Assembly: GCA_948330435.1 (NCBI GenBank)
Contig: CAOJBY010000037.1
Coordinates: 1 to 27,740 of the forward strand
DNA: 27,740 nucleotides
Direction of reading: 5' to 3'
Source: an uncultured Lachnoclostridium sp.
GTDB lineage: Bacteria; Bacillota; Clostridia; Lachnospirales; Lachnospiraceae
In this document: in pieces, positions 14,580 to 22,999 of the stretch
Layout: every line of letters starts with the position of its first letter
Numbering within the stretch: the stretch's first letter is position 1
Made by a program: the position numbers and the translations under genes
The notes under the pieces: model-generated
What the model was told of the DNA's origin: nothing
Database searches by the model: none
Seen by the model: the letters and a program-made list of their open reading frames with translations, nothing else

Positions 14580-17273
14580 CTATTCCTCCGCCTTTGAAGC
14601 CTGCAAAAACTTAGAGGAAATGTCATTTTTCTTCATAAACAGCAGCCCAAAGGAACCGGACCCGCAATTACAGGCAATCGCCGAAGAAGCTTTCTGCAGG
14701 TAAACCCGTTCAAAGGGACAATACTGCTTTACCAGCTTCTGAATATAAGCAATGCTTCGATCCTCCAGCCCCGCATAAGTAATAAACAAAATCCTCCGAT
14801 CAATATTCCTTGTTTCTAATAGTGTCCTCCGCACATAGCGTTTGATCATGTGGAGAAAATCTCCCATCTCCATGCCGCTTACCACCATCTTGCTCTTTTT
14901 AAGTTCAATAACGGGATGCAGAAGCAATGCATCACAGACAATCTGGATCCGCTTCGGAATCTGTCCTGCCTGGCACATAGAATGGGTACTCTTAATGATA
15001 AAAGCGGAAGAAATATAGCGTTTCAACTCATTCACCGCTTTGACAATCTCCGACTTTGTTGCATGCTGCTCCGCCATGGAAGCGGCATACAGCACGATCA
15101 AGCCAAGGCTGCTGGAAAGATGTCCCGAATCAAGCACCGTCACGTTCTCAAAGGATTTGGCCGCTTCCAGGGCATTGTGATAGCCCTGGCTGGCATGCTT
15201 TGCCATGGTAATGTGAATCACATTCTGAGCCTCCGTAAGCTTCTCCGCAAAAAACCGTTCGTAATCCTCCACTCCCGGTGCCTCTGAATGGGCACTCCGT
15301 CCCTCTGACATGTGTAGCAGAAGTTCATCCGCTTTCAACTCCACTTCATCCAGGAACCGCCCCTTATCCGTACAAACATAATACGGACATATGGAAATGC
15401 CGAATTCCATCCGCAAAGACTCCGGAAGATCACAGACACTGTCCGTTGTAATCATAACCGACAGCCGCTGTGTCTGTTCGAAGATTAAAATATCCTTTCC
15501 AATCTCGGAGAGTTCTGATTCATCTGTCAAATTCACCAGTTCTTTCGGAAGAACGCTCAGCACGGCCGCCTCAAGAAGTGCACCACTGACTGGCTTCGCC
15601 AGATAGCCGCTGAATCCCTCTTTCTTGTAAAGAAACTGGTTATCGCTTCCTGCATTTGCCGTAAGAGCAATTACAGGCGACTCCTGACACAGTCCTCCTG
15701 GTTGTGTACGCAGCTTGTGAAAACACTGGATTCCATCCATGTTCGGCATCAAATGATCCATTAAAATCACATCATAATGCCGTTCCTGCGTCATTCTAAG
15801 ACATTCTGCACCGCTTTGGACCGTATCCAACTGAATCTTTGTCTCTGAAAGCAGCTTGCGAACCACCATAAGATTCATGTCATTGTCATCCACCACCAGT
15901 ATATGGGCTTCTGGTGCCTCAAAACTCTGCTGATACTGCTTTCCCTCATGAACCCTTGCCCGGGAAGCCAGAGTAAAGGTTCCAAGTTCCTTGTCATCTA
16001 TAATATCCTGCTCCAGCATAACAATAAAGGTAGATCCTTTGGTGTAAACGCTGTTGACGCTGATCTCACCACCCATCAACTCTACCAGCTGCTGAACAAT
16101 GCTAAGGCCCAGTCCCGTACCCTCAATATGACGGTTTTTCTCTTGATCCACACGCTTGAAAGCATTGAAAATATAGGGAATACTCTCTTTTTTCACTCCC
16201 TGGCCCGTATCCTCCACCGTATACCACACACGCACCCGGTTAAGCCCCGTACGCTCACAGCGGACGGAAAGAGTGATAGAACCCTCACTGGTGTACTTCA
16301 ATGCATTATTCAGCAGATTAATCAGCACCTGCTTAATGCGTACCTCGTCGCCACAAAGCATACTTGGAATGGAGGAATCCACATGAAGCCGAAATTCCAG
16401 CCCCTTTTCCTTGGCCTTAATCCAGATCATATTGACAATCTCTGAAAAAAGTGCTCCTGTTTCGTAGGAAACATTTACAATCTCCATTTTACCAGATTTA
16501 ATCTTGGACAGATCCAGAATGTCATTGATAAGCGTCAGCAGTATTTTACTTGCTCCCTGGATATTCCTTGCATTCTCCGCAACATCCTGGGGAATATCTC
16601 CCCTGAGAATGATCTCGTTCAATCCGATAATGGTGTTAATCGGCGTACGGATCTCGTGGCTCATACTGGCAAAGAAATGATTTTCCGCTTTGTTGAGTTC
16701 CTCGATCTCTTTTTTCTGCTGCTGAGACAGCTTATTTTCCTCTTCATACAGCTTGCTTAAAAACATCAGCATTACGCTGGTCAGCACTCCCACCATAATA
16801 ACGGAGATTGCCGAATCAAAGAAAGAATGGCTCTGAGAATTTTTGGAGACCAACTCCGGATAATAAAACGCCATATAATAGCATCCCAGTGTTTCCAACG
16901 TACAGAACAGGAAAAATCCGGCTTTCCGTTTTCCCTCCAGGGTAATACTGATATAAACAAAGCAGAGCACAAACCACTCCGGCATTCCGCTGTAAAATCC
17001 ACCTGCCGTGAAAAAGCTGACAGGAAAAAGCACCAGAAGCAGGATGGTGATAATCGTAGCTCCTCTGTTGATACAATCTTTTTTAATGCTGAATCTTACA
17101 ACCAATGCCATAATCGTAAGACCCGCCGCCAGCAGCAGCATATTCACCAAATTTCTGCCCAAGGGCAGGATAAAAATCAATGCGAGCATACAGATGCCCG
17201 TAACCACACGAAACATGCGTTCACGCAAGCCGATCTTATGGTCAAAGATAATTTCAAACCATTTTTCCAACAC
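14580..17273 (-). CDS. Hybrid histidine kinase-receiver-DegV fusion
   Basis: This 897-residue membrane protein has three parts. About six hydrophobic segments (about 22-172) and a short coiled coil lead to a kinase with His206 (SMSHEIRTP), N-box LNNALKY and G-boxes EDTGQGV and GTGLGLSI. A receiver follows (about 457-576) with Asp462/Asp463, phosphoacceptor Asp506, Thr538 and Lys560. Residues about 606-885 form a DegV domain: ITTDSVCDLP, HSEAPGVEDYE at the usual TSQPS site, ASQGYHNALEAA at the usual SGTY site, VLDSGHLSSSLGL and the KSTHSMCQAGQIPKR region. DegV proteins bind fatty acids; some ligand-site residues are changed here. The GTG start at 17273 has AGGAGG 8 bases before it and lies 12 bases past the preceding gene. 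The fusion suggests phosphorylation is coupled to lipid binding; function is unproven. Confidence 0.9.
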   Translation of the reverse strand: MLEKWFEIIFDHKIGLRERMFRVVTGICMLALIFILPLGRNLVNMLLLAAGLTIMALVVRFSIKKDCINRGATIITILLLVLFPVSFFTAGGFYSGMPEWFVLCFVYISITLEGKRKAGFFLFCTLETLGCYYMAFYYPELVSKNSQSHSFFDSAISVIMVGVLTSVMLMFLSKLYEEENKLSQQQKKEIEELNKAENHFFASMSHEIRTPINTIIGLNEIILRGDIPQDVAENARNIQGASKILLTLINDILDLSKIKSGKMEIVNVSYETGALFSEIVNMIWIKAKEKGLEFRLHVDSSIPSMLCGDEVRIKQVLINLLNNALKYTSEGSITLSVRCERTGLNRVRVWYTVEDTGQGVKKESIPYIFNAFKRVDQEKNRHIEGTGLGLSIVQQLVELMGGEISVNSVYTKGSTFIVMLEQDIIDDKELGTFTLASRARVHEGKQYQQSFEAPEAHILVVDDNDMNLMVVRKLLSETKIQLDTVQSGAECLRMTQERHYDVILMDHLMPNMDGIQCFHKLRTQPGGLCQESPVIALTANAGSDNQFLYKKEGFSGYLAKPVSGALLEAAVLSVLPKELVNLTDESELSEIGKDILIFEQTQRLSVMITTDSVCDLPESLRMEFGISICPYYVCTDKGRFLDEVELKADELLLHMSEGRSAHSEAPGVEDYERFFAEKLTEAQNVIHITMAKHASQGYHNALEAAKSFENVTVLDSGHLSSSLGLIVLYAASMAEQHATKSEIVKAVNELKRYISSAFIIKSTHSMCQAGQIPKRIQIVCDALLLHPVIELKKSKMVVSGMEMGDFLHMIKRYVRRTLLETRNIDRRILFITYAGLEDRSIAYIQKLVKQYCPFERVYLQKASSAIACNCGSGSFGLLFMKKNDISSKFLQASKAEE

Positions 17274-17281
17274 CCAAATGG

Positions 17282-17301
17282 CCTCCTATTCCAGTTCCGC
17301 A
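17282..17301 (-). repeat. Recurrent translation-leader motif, copy before the kinase-DegV gene
   Basis: On the - strand TGCGGAACTGGAATAGGAGG: it encodes the last residues of the upstream gene (AELE-stop) and supplies the ribosome site for the next. See the copies at 10240 and 23819. Confidence 0.75.
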
Positions 17302-19928
17302 ATACTGCTGCAGACCTTGTCATACATCTGCAAAAGTTCGGAATGATGTTCACGGATGTAGTCCGTGTCTCCGTTTCTTCCTGCCTGTTCCAGAGTTCTT
17401 GCTTTCTCTGAAAGCTCCTCTGCACCGATGGTAAGGGAAGTACTCTTTAAAGCGTGGACCTTGATGGCATAGTCCTCCCAATTTTCGGTCTCGAATAGGC
17501 TCTGGATCTCGTTCTTCTTTACCTCACTCTGTTCCCCAAAGGTCTGAAGCATTTCCAGATAAAATTCTTTCTCGCCGCAGCAGTACTCCAGTCCCAGTCT
17601 CACATTCATTCCCGCTTCCACAAGAGGTGTAAGCTGTAAAAATGAAACTCCCATGGACGAAGCATCCAGAGATGCCGATTCTTCCTGTACGGCTTTTTTA
17701 CGTTCCGGCTTCTCCTGTGTGGACTCTTCACGTTTTGGCTTCTCCCGTGTGGGCTCTTCCTTATGTACCGGCTTCTCCCGTGTGGGCTCTTCCTTATGTA
17801 CCGGCTTCTCCTGTGTGGACTCTTCCTTATGCCGGACAATCACAGACTCTTGAGGCAGATCCGGCGAAGCTTCCACTCCATACTGGATGGATTCCTCCGG
17901 CAGTACCTTACGCAGCACCCTTTCCAGAACAGAACGTTCTATGGGTTTGGGAATAAACTCCGTAAATCCCTCATGGCGGAACATTTCTCTCGCACCGCTG
18001 ATGGTGTTGGCCGTCAATGCCACCACCGGCAGTTCCTGATGCATTCCGTTATTAATTTCACGGATACGCCGCAGTGTCTCTACACCATCAAACCCTGGCA
18101 TCATATGATCCAGGAAAACCATATCATAGTCATCTCTGCTCAAACGCTCCACAGCCTCTTTTCCATTGGTGCAGGTTTCTACCTGGATTCCATAGCTGCC
18201 CAGAACACCTTTAGCCACCAAAAGATTCATCTCTTCGTCATCAACAGCCAGAGCCTTAACACCTGTGCAGGAAAACGGCCTGCGGTCTTCTGCTCCCACA
18301 AATCCATATTCTTCCATATCTCCATTCAGAAGATTAGCTACGGAAAGAGCAGAAAATGGCTTATGAAGCATCAAAAGCCCGCTGTCTTTTCTCAAGACAA
18401 AATCTCTTTCCGCAATCACAACCACCCGTATTTTGTTTGCCAGTTCCTCATAGTAGCTGCTGTTCTCCTCATATTCCGCCTGGGCAATAAATACATGGGT
18501 CAGCCTGTGGCTGTTCTGCAGCTTGATCAGCCCATCAAAATTGTGGGCCTGATAACCCTCTATGCCAAATCCCTCCACCAGATGCAAAATCATCCTGTCA
18601 TAGTAGCCCTTAACTTCATCGCAACTATACTTTTCAGGTCGGAAATAGCAGGCAATGCACAGCTTCTCTGCATTGGAAACTACAATAGCCGGAGAATCAT
18701 CTGCCATCCCCTGAGGAATGGTAATATGAGCCTCCAGTCCTTCATTTTCCTTGCTGGCAAAATGAATAAATCCGCCCATAGATTCCAAAAGTCCCCGTGC
18801 AATGGGAATCCCAAGTCCCAGTCCTCCTGCAAAACGGCTGCTTCCGGAATCCGCCTGGTAAAAGTCGTCAAACATCTGATTGAGTTGGGCATTTGTCATA
18901 CCGATCCCCGTATCGTAAATGTCAATGATCAGGTTGACGCCATAACTCTCTTTCCGGCATTCTATACAAACATGAATACCACCCTTTTCTGTAAATTTTA
19001 TAGAATTTTCCAGAAGTATCTTCAATACATGAGAAATCTTTTCTGCGTCTCCAATCAGTACGGCCGGTATCCTGGGATCCATGTCAAATACCAGTTCCAG
19101 CTGATTGCTATTCCCCTGCATGGCTGTCATGGTAATTACATCATTGAGTACGGAAGTGATCATATATTCTTGTTTCAAAGATCTCAAAGTTCCTTCCACA
19201 ATCTCTGTGTAATCAAGCATATTGTTAATCTGATTGGACAGCCGCTTTCCTGCAAGCTGAATAGAGCGCATATCCTCCCGAAGCTCGTAAGGAAGTTCTT
19301 TCCCAAGGACAACATCACTGATTCCAAGCACCATATTAATCGGCGTGCGCAGTTCATGGGAAACATTTGACAGAAAAACCGCATTCTGCCGCCCTGATTT
19401 CTCCAACTCAGCAATGGCCGTATTATACTCTTTTCTTGCAAACAGTCGCCGCTTGATTCGATATCTTGCAATGAGCAGTGCTCCCAACGTTACACACATA
19501 TCAATCCCCAGGCGGATTATATCCCGAGAAGCCATACCCCGGGTAATGGTGTGCAGGATCAAAAAATGATACAGGAGCACTGTCATATACAAAGCGACCA
19601 TCATATACAACAGTCGCTTTTTATCAAACATAGAAAAAACAAGGATTACCATACAGGCCACAGCAGGAATATCATACAGACTGCTCTCATGCACCCCAAA
19701 GAAAAAGAATCCGATCATCAGCAATCCGACACACAGATTTTCGTAAAATGATTCCGATCCTAATCTTCCGATATGAAGACACCATACAAGCGTGTTACCA
19801 ACCAGAATAATGGGAATCATCCAGAATTCCCATGACAATGCAAGGGTAATCAAAATTAGAACTACGCCAAACACCGTAACAATCATGGCCAGAAGCAGAT
19901 GAATACTAGTCTGATCCTCTGTTCTCAT
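17286..19928 (-). CDS. Hybrid histidine kinase with pseudo-receiver, receiver and HPt
   Basis: This 880-residue membrane kinase has about six hydrophobic segments (about 8-155) and no large extracellular domain. The kinase core has His191 (NVSHELRTP), N-box Asn308 (LENSIKF), DTGIGM at 340-345 with Asp339, and GGLGLGI. Residues about 412-545 look like a degenerate receiver lacking the acidic pair and phosphoacceptor. The true receiver (about 558-677) has Asp563/Asp564, Asp607, Thr639 and Lys661. A charged repetitive linker (about 698-745) joins it to an HPt domain (about 760-880) with His825 in KVHALKST. So the chain His191-Asp607-His825 is complete, and the adjacent stand-alone receiver is the obvious next acceptor. 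Its ATG overlaps that gene's stop (ATGA). Confidence 0.94.
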   Translation of the reverse strand: MRTEDQTSIHLLLAMIVTVFGVVLILITLALSWEFWMIPIILVGNTLVWCLHIGRLGSESFYENLCVGLLMIGFFFFGVHESSLYDIPAVACMVILVFSMFDKKRLLYMMVALYMTVLLYHFLILHTITRGMASRDIIRLGIDMCVTLGALLIARYRIKRRLFARKEYNTAIAELEKSGRQNAVFLSNVSHELRTPINMVLGISDVVLGKELPYELREDMRSIQLAGKRLSNQINNMLDYTEIVEGTLRSLKQEYMITSVLNDVITMTAMQGNSNQLELVFDMDPRIPAVLIGDAEKISHVLKILLENSIKFTEKGGIHVCIECRKESYGVNLIIDIYDTGIGMTNAQLNQMFDDFYQADSGSSRFAGGLGLGIPIARGLLESMGGFIHFASKENEGLEAHITIPQGMADDSPAIVVSNAEKLCIACYFRPEKYSCDEVKGYYDRMILHLVEGFGIEGYQAHNFDGLIKLQNSHRLTHVFIAQAEYEENSSYYEELANKIRVVVIAERDFVLRKDSGLLMLHKPFSALSVANLLNGDMEEYGFVGAEDRRPFSCTGVKALAVDDEEMNLLVAKGVLGSYGIQVETCTNGKEAVERLSRDDYDMVFLDHMMPGFDGVETLRRIREINNGMHQELPVVALTANTISGAREMFRHEGFTEFIPKPIERSVLERVLRKVLPEESIQYGVEASPDLPQESVIVRHKEESTQEKPVHKEEPTREKPVHKEEPTREKPKREESTQEKPERKKAVQEESASLDASSMGVSFLQLTPLVEAGMNVRLGLEYCCGEKEFYLEMLQTFGEQSEVKKNEIQSLFETENWEDYAIKVHALKSTSLTIGAEELSEKARTLEQAGRNGDTDYIREHHSELLQMYDKVCSSIAELE
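17694..17837. repeat. 33-bp coding repeats in the kinase linker
   Basis: The segment encodes four imperfect copies of an 11-residue unit, KPVHKEEPTRE, with variants ending in STQE. Two central copies are identical at DNA level over 33 bases, so copy number may vary among strains by slippage. The product would be an extended, highly charged tether. Confidence 0.9.
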
Positions 19929-20290
19929 TCTTTATCAAACTCCTTTGCAACACGTTTCAAAAGTTCCTGTGGGAAAAATGGTTTTTTCAAATAATTTGCC
20001 GCTCCCAGATTGATTGCCTTTTTTACATCGTCTTCATATCCCGATGCTGTGAGGAAAATTACAGGAACATCATAGGCCGAAGCTTTCATGCGTTCAAAGG
20101 TCTCGATGCCGTCCATCTCGGGCATTGCAATGTCCAAAAGTACCAGATCAAAATTCTCGTTCCGCAGTATTTCAAGTGCTTCTCTTCCGGATTCCACCAG
20201 TTTCACATCGTAGGCTTTCCCCAGAATCATCTTCGTCCTCTTTAAGTTCATTGTATCGTCATCCACTACCAAAATACGCTTTACTTCCAT
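19925..20290 (-). CDS. Stand-alone response-regulator receiver
   Basis: This 121-residue CheY-like receiver has no output domain. Asp10/Asp11, phosphoacceptor Asp53 (LVLLDIAMPEMDG), Thr81 and Lys103 (YLKKPF) are all present, so it can be phosphorylated. I chose the ATG at 20290: AGGAGG lies 7 bases before it; a frame opening at 20344 crosses the leader motif. It is the first gene of the operon and overlaps the kinase by 4 bases, implying equal expression. It could act as a phosphate shuttle or sink for the HPt protein, or work through protein contacts. Confidence 0.94.
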   Translation of the reverse strand: MEVKRILVVDDDTMNLKRTKMILGKAYDVKLVESGREALEILRNENFDLVLLDIAMPEMDGIETFERMKASAYDVPVIFLTASGYEDDVKKAINLGAANYLKKPFFPQELLKRVAKEFDKE

Positions 20291-20307
20291 AATGATGCCT
20301 CCTGCTT

Positions 20308-20327
20308 CTATTCCAGTTCTGCAATAC
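20308..20327 (-). repeat. Variant of the recurrent leader motif before the receiver gene
   Basis: On the - strand GTATTGCAGAACTGGAATAG; it matches the 17291 copy at 18 of 19 positions over AGTATTGCGGAACTGGAATAG and lies just before an AGGAGG site. Confidence 0.6.
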
Positions 20328-20401
20328 CCCTCTTTGTACACCATTGTCTAAGGAATACCACAACTCACACTTAGAGATTGCCTCTAATCTCTTTTATTTT
20401 T

Positions 20402-20430
20402 ATTTTAAAGCAAGAGCGTCATAAAGTCAA
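20402..20430 (-). promoter_or_regulatory. Promoter of the signalling operon
   Basis: On the - strand TTGACT (20425-20430), 17 bases, then TAAAAT (20402-20407). The transcript would start near 20395 and begin with a 7-bp hairpin (20373-20392). The -35 overlaps the 3' end of the truncated lysozyme gene. Confidence 0.65.
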
Positions 20431-20970
20431 CTGTTTACCCCCCCCTCCTAACAGGTCTTTTACAGGGGAAGCTCCCCAATGAGCAAGCCAAAAAGGAAAC
20501 TTTCTCAACCGATCCTGAATTAAAATATTCTTAAAATAATCCAGGCTGGCATATATTCCGGCTTCATACCCTTTCTCCTTTACTTCGCTGCAAAAGATCT
20601 CACAGCAGTCCGTCATCATCCGTCCCTCCCTGCGAACGTCCAATCCATGCTTCTTTTTGTAACCATCCGCATCTTCCATATCATACCAGATGCCCAGAGA
20701 TACCTTTCGGCCTTTGGCCAGACGAAGCACATGGACCGCTTCTGTGCATGCCTGTTCCCGCCGCAATGCATAGGAATACAGATAGAGCCCATATGGAATT
20801 TGCAGTCTTTCGCACTCCAGCATATTCCGTTCTGCCTGTTTGTCATCCTGCTTTGCACTATCGCCGCCAAATCCTGCCCTTATAATTGCAAATTCAGTTC
20901 CGGCTTTTTTTACCTTATCCCAATCCACTACACCATTGTTATGGCTGACATCAATTCCTTTATGTGGCAT
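20419..20970 (-). pseudogene. GH25 lysozyme-like protein, C-terminally truncated
   Basis: Glycoside hydrolase 25 enzymes cut peptidoglycan between MurNAc and GlcNAc. The N-terminal KGIDVSHNNGVVDW and the catalytic acids Asp7, Asp97 and Glu99 (WYDMED) are present, as is GIYASLDYFKN. The barrel ends abruptly: after FWLAHWG the usual final strand with the WQY and VDLN-type motifs is missing, replaced by SPVKDLLGGGGKQLTL. The end contains a run of eight G and its stop lies in the -35 of the next operon, so a deletion or rearrangement is likely; shifting frame does not restore the domain. There is no signal peptide. The ATG at 20970 begins at the domain edge with AAGGGGG before it; an ATG at 20997 is possible. 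It ends a small cluster with the DUF2589 gene and may be inactive. Confidence 0.75.
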
Positions 20971-21016
20971 ATTGATACTTTGCCCCCTTTGCTGCATTAT
21001 TCGCTGGTGTAACCCT

Positions 21017-21670
21017 CTACTCCAAGAACTCTCTCACTTCCTCAGGAAAATAAGTTCCCTCCGGATAATAAACCATAAAAAAGGCAATTAAATTAGCCCG
21101 AAGCTTTTCCCCGTAGTCCACGTCGCCATCACTCTTATAATCCTTTCCGTCAAATGCCATGGGTTCATAATACGTCATAACGATGGCCTTGAACAAATCC
21201 CGGTGCATGATCCCGCTCCCGCTTCTTCCATGCCAGCATTCCTTACCATTCACATAAAATGAACACTTTGTTGTGGGAATTATCATTTTTCGGATCAGCG
21301 ACATGGGAACTCCCATGGCTTTCAGTTCTGGAAGCGTAGAGACCATCAGCCACTCATGATATCCCCCCGGATACCGAACCAGTGCTTTTATCTTCTTCTC
21401 ATAGTGCTTCCAGTATTCAAAAAATTGATTTGGAGACAATCCGTCAAACCAGGTATCCAGATATACGGCATTTCCAACATTTTCCCTCGAGGAAGAAAGA
21501 TACGGTGATACCCTCACATCATTCAGATCTGCAATTCCGCTTAAGTTTTCTTCCGGTTCTATCTCACTGCCCTCATCCCCGTCATCCGGTTCCAGATACT
21601 CTCTGCTTTCGTCTATGTAACTCTCACCTATTTCCATAAATTTTTTCCAATTTTTTCCAAAATCACACAT
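21017..21670 (-). CDS. Unrecognised 217-residue protein of the DUF2589 cluster
   Basis: I do not recognise this family. The protein is soluble, with an acidic, probably disordered segment at about 22-45 (EPDDGDEGSEIEPEE). An aromatic-rich middle (LDTWFDGLSPNQFFEYWKHYEKKIKALV) is followed by GGYHEWLMVSTLPELKAMGVP and a conserved-looking SFYVNGKECWHGRSGSG segment. The C-terminal part (EKLRANLIAFFMVYYPEG) is amphipathic. The site GGAGGG lies 7 bases before the ATG. It sits between the 89-residue gene and the lysozyme-like gene with short gaps, so one transcript is likely. The local wording is reminiscent of a binding or effector-adaptor protein, but I assign no function. Confidence 0.8.
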   Translation of the reverse strand: MCDFGKNWKKFMEIGESYIDESREYLEPDDGDEGSEIEPEENLSGIADLNDVRVSPYLSSSRENVGNAVYLDTWFDGLSPNQFFEYWKHYEKKIKALVRYPGGYHEWLMVSTLPELKAMGVPMSLIRKMIIPTTKCSFYVNGKECWHGRSGSGIMHRDLFKAIVMTYYEPMAFDGKDYKSDGDVDYGEKLRANLIAFFMVYYPEGTYFPEEVREFLE

Positions 21671-21705
21671 GGCTATTCCCTCCGTTTTTCCTTTTGCTGC
21701 TGTTT

Positions 21706-21975
21706 TCAGATCCAGTGGGGTTTCCGTCTAAACCCCACGTGATAAACCAGATACTGCATCACAACCTGATGCTCTCCAATATTTAAAAGATAAAAATTTT
21801 TCTCCTGGCCGATAATTCTTCCTCTGGGGTATTCCTCCAAGCACCGGTTTAGAAAGGCAAGCTGACGTTGGTACTTTTCCTCGTCAGGCTGCATCTCCGG
21901 GTCGTCATTGCCTACAATCACCCGATGTACATATCCAATATCCGCCAGTGCAAACACAGGACTTTCTTTCATCAT
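21706..21975 (-). CDS. Unrecognised 89-residue protein
   Basis: This small soluble protein has a YVHRVIVGNDDPEMQPDEE segment, a helical middle (QRQLAFLNRCLEEYPRG) and a strand-rich end (NFYLLNIGEHQVVMQYLVYHVGF). It starts 4 bases past the DUF2589 stop with no clear ribosome site, so coupled translation is likely; an ATG at 21972 is an equal choice. The size and fold pattern resemble a small alpha/beta adaptor. I have no family assignment. Confidence 0.75.
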   Translation of the reverse strand: MMKESPVFALADIGYVHRVIVGNDDPEMQPDEEKYQRQLAFLNRCLEEYPRGRIIGQEKNFYLLNIGEHQVVMQYLVYHVGFRRKPHWI

Positions 21976-21979
21976 TCAA

Positions 21980-22600
21980 TTATGCGGCCGTCGGCTTTTT
22001 CTCGGACTTATTTTCAATTGCCACGGGAGCACTTGCCGTTGCCAGGATATCAAGCATACGGGCCAGTCCCTCCGGCATTCCGGAATCCTTTGCGTGAACC
22101 TCCACGTGATATTTTGCGGAATTATCGCTGCTCCGGGTATTCTTTTCATGGCAGGAAATGGATCCCTTAATGTGTACATCCATGCTAAAGGGTCCAATCT
22201 TAAGACCAGCCTTTGCATCCAGCTCTCCTTTCTTATCGCTCTCGTTTTCAGAAGAGGTGGAGGATTTTACCTCCATATCAAACACAACATCCACGGTATC
22301 CACCATTAAGGTCGGAATTTTCACAATGGAAAGGAAAGGCACCTCCATAGACACCTCTTCTGTTCCAATCCCTTTTCCGTCTTCGGAGGTTGCCGCTCTG
22401 GTAAAAGAAAATGCTGTTGTTCTTACCCGTCTCTTTCCATCCTTATCCGGTGCCTCAAGGCCAACACTCTCAATAAAGTCCGCCGTGGATGCCGCCAGCA
22501 TCATCTGTGCCTTACAGGCCGCTTTCAAAGGACCTCCCACCAGTGCCGCCATATCCAGTCCACTGAATTGATCTTTCATGCTTACTAATCCGTCTGCCAT
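21980..22600 (-). CDS. DUF2589 family protein
   Basis: This 206-residue protein belongs to DUF2589, an uncharacterised family. The N-terminal MADGLVSMKDQFSGLDMAALVGGPL with AACKAQMMLA is the family hallmark; the rest is beta-rich (PFLSIVKIPTLMVDTVDVVFDMEV, KIGPFSMDVHIKGS), ending in the conserved YHVEVHAKDSGMPEGLARML. It has no signal peptide. AAGGAGGAG gives a strong start. It lies between a small companion and three genes including a lysozyme-like one. The family's role is unknown; the regular beta pattern would suit a self-assembling or scaffold protein, which is inference. Confidence 0.88.
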   Translation of the reverse strand: MADGLVSMKDQFSGLDMAALVGGPLKAACKAQMMLAASTADFIESVGLEAPDKDGKRRVRTTAFSFTRAATSEDGKGIGTEEVSMEVPFLSIVKIPTLMVDTVDVVFDMEVKSSTSSENESDKKGELDAKAGLKIGPFSMDVHIKGSISCHEKNTRSSDNSAKYHVEVHAKDSGMPEGLARMLDILATASAPVAIENKSEKKPTAA

Positions 22601-22650
22601 CTCTTTCTCCTCCTTAATAAAAGTTGCTACGCAACGGTACGAAAGGTTTT

Positions 22651-22926
22651 TTATAAAGAAACTTTTATAAATTCATCCCGAATCCGCAATAGCTCCTCCG
22701 GCGGTTCCTGGGAAGTGAATTTCAGCTGAATATCCGCATAGCTGTCCCCACTGCTCTTTCTTACCCTTTCATTTGGCACATATCCCAAAAAGGTCTTTTT
22801 TTCCTGCTCCTGCTGTCCTTTTATTTCTTTTAAGCCCAGAAGTTCCCTGCTATTCTCCCCAGCATTCGCCCCGTCATCTTCTTTCCCTTTTTTCTCCAGA
22901 TATACCCTGCCATATAATTTTGGCAT
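22651..22926 (-). CDS. Small companion of the DUF2589 protein
   Basis: This is a 91-residue charged protein. Residues about 15-48 are Glu/Lys/Gln-rich and probably helical or disordered; the end (SYADIQLKFTSQEPPEELLRIRDEF) echoes the C-terminal strand and PEGL-type helix of the DUF2589 protein, hinting at a short paralogue. The start is unsure: no good ribosome site precedes the ATG at 22926. It is the first gene of the cluster; 50 bases follow before DUF2589, containing a small hairpin GTTGC-GTA-GCAAC then TTTTATT, possibly an attenuator. Confidence 0.65.
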   Translation of the reverse strand: MPKLYGRVYLEKKGKEDDGANAGENSRELLGLKEIKGQQEQEKKTFLGYVPNERVRKSSGDSYADIQLKFTSQEPPEELLRIRDEFIKVSL

Positions 22927-22999
22927 ACAACCACAGGGAGGACCCCGAGACGGACGTGTCTTTATATTCCCACCCTCTCAAATTTCCGGAACAGCAAAC

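Noticed and set aside
17763..19370. 535-codon + strand frame
   Set aside because: It is antisense to the 880-residue kinase with full catalytic motifs.
20373..20406. + strand terminator (7-bp stem and T-run)
   Set aside because: No + strand gene precedes it; the T-run is the -10 region of the leftward promoter and the stem is the 5' end of that transcript.
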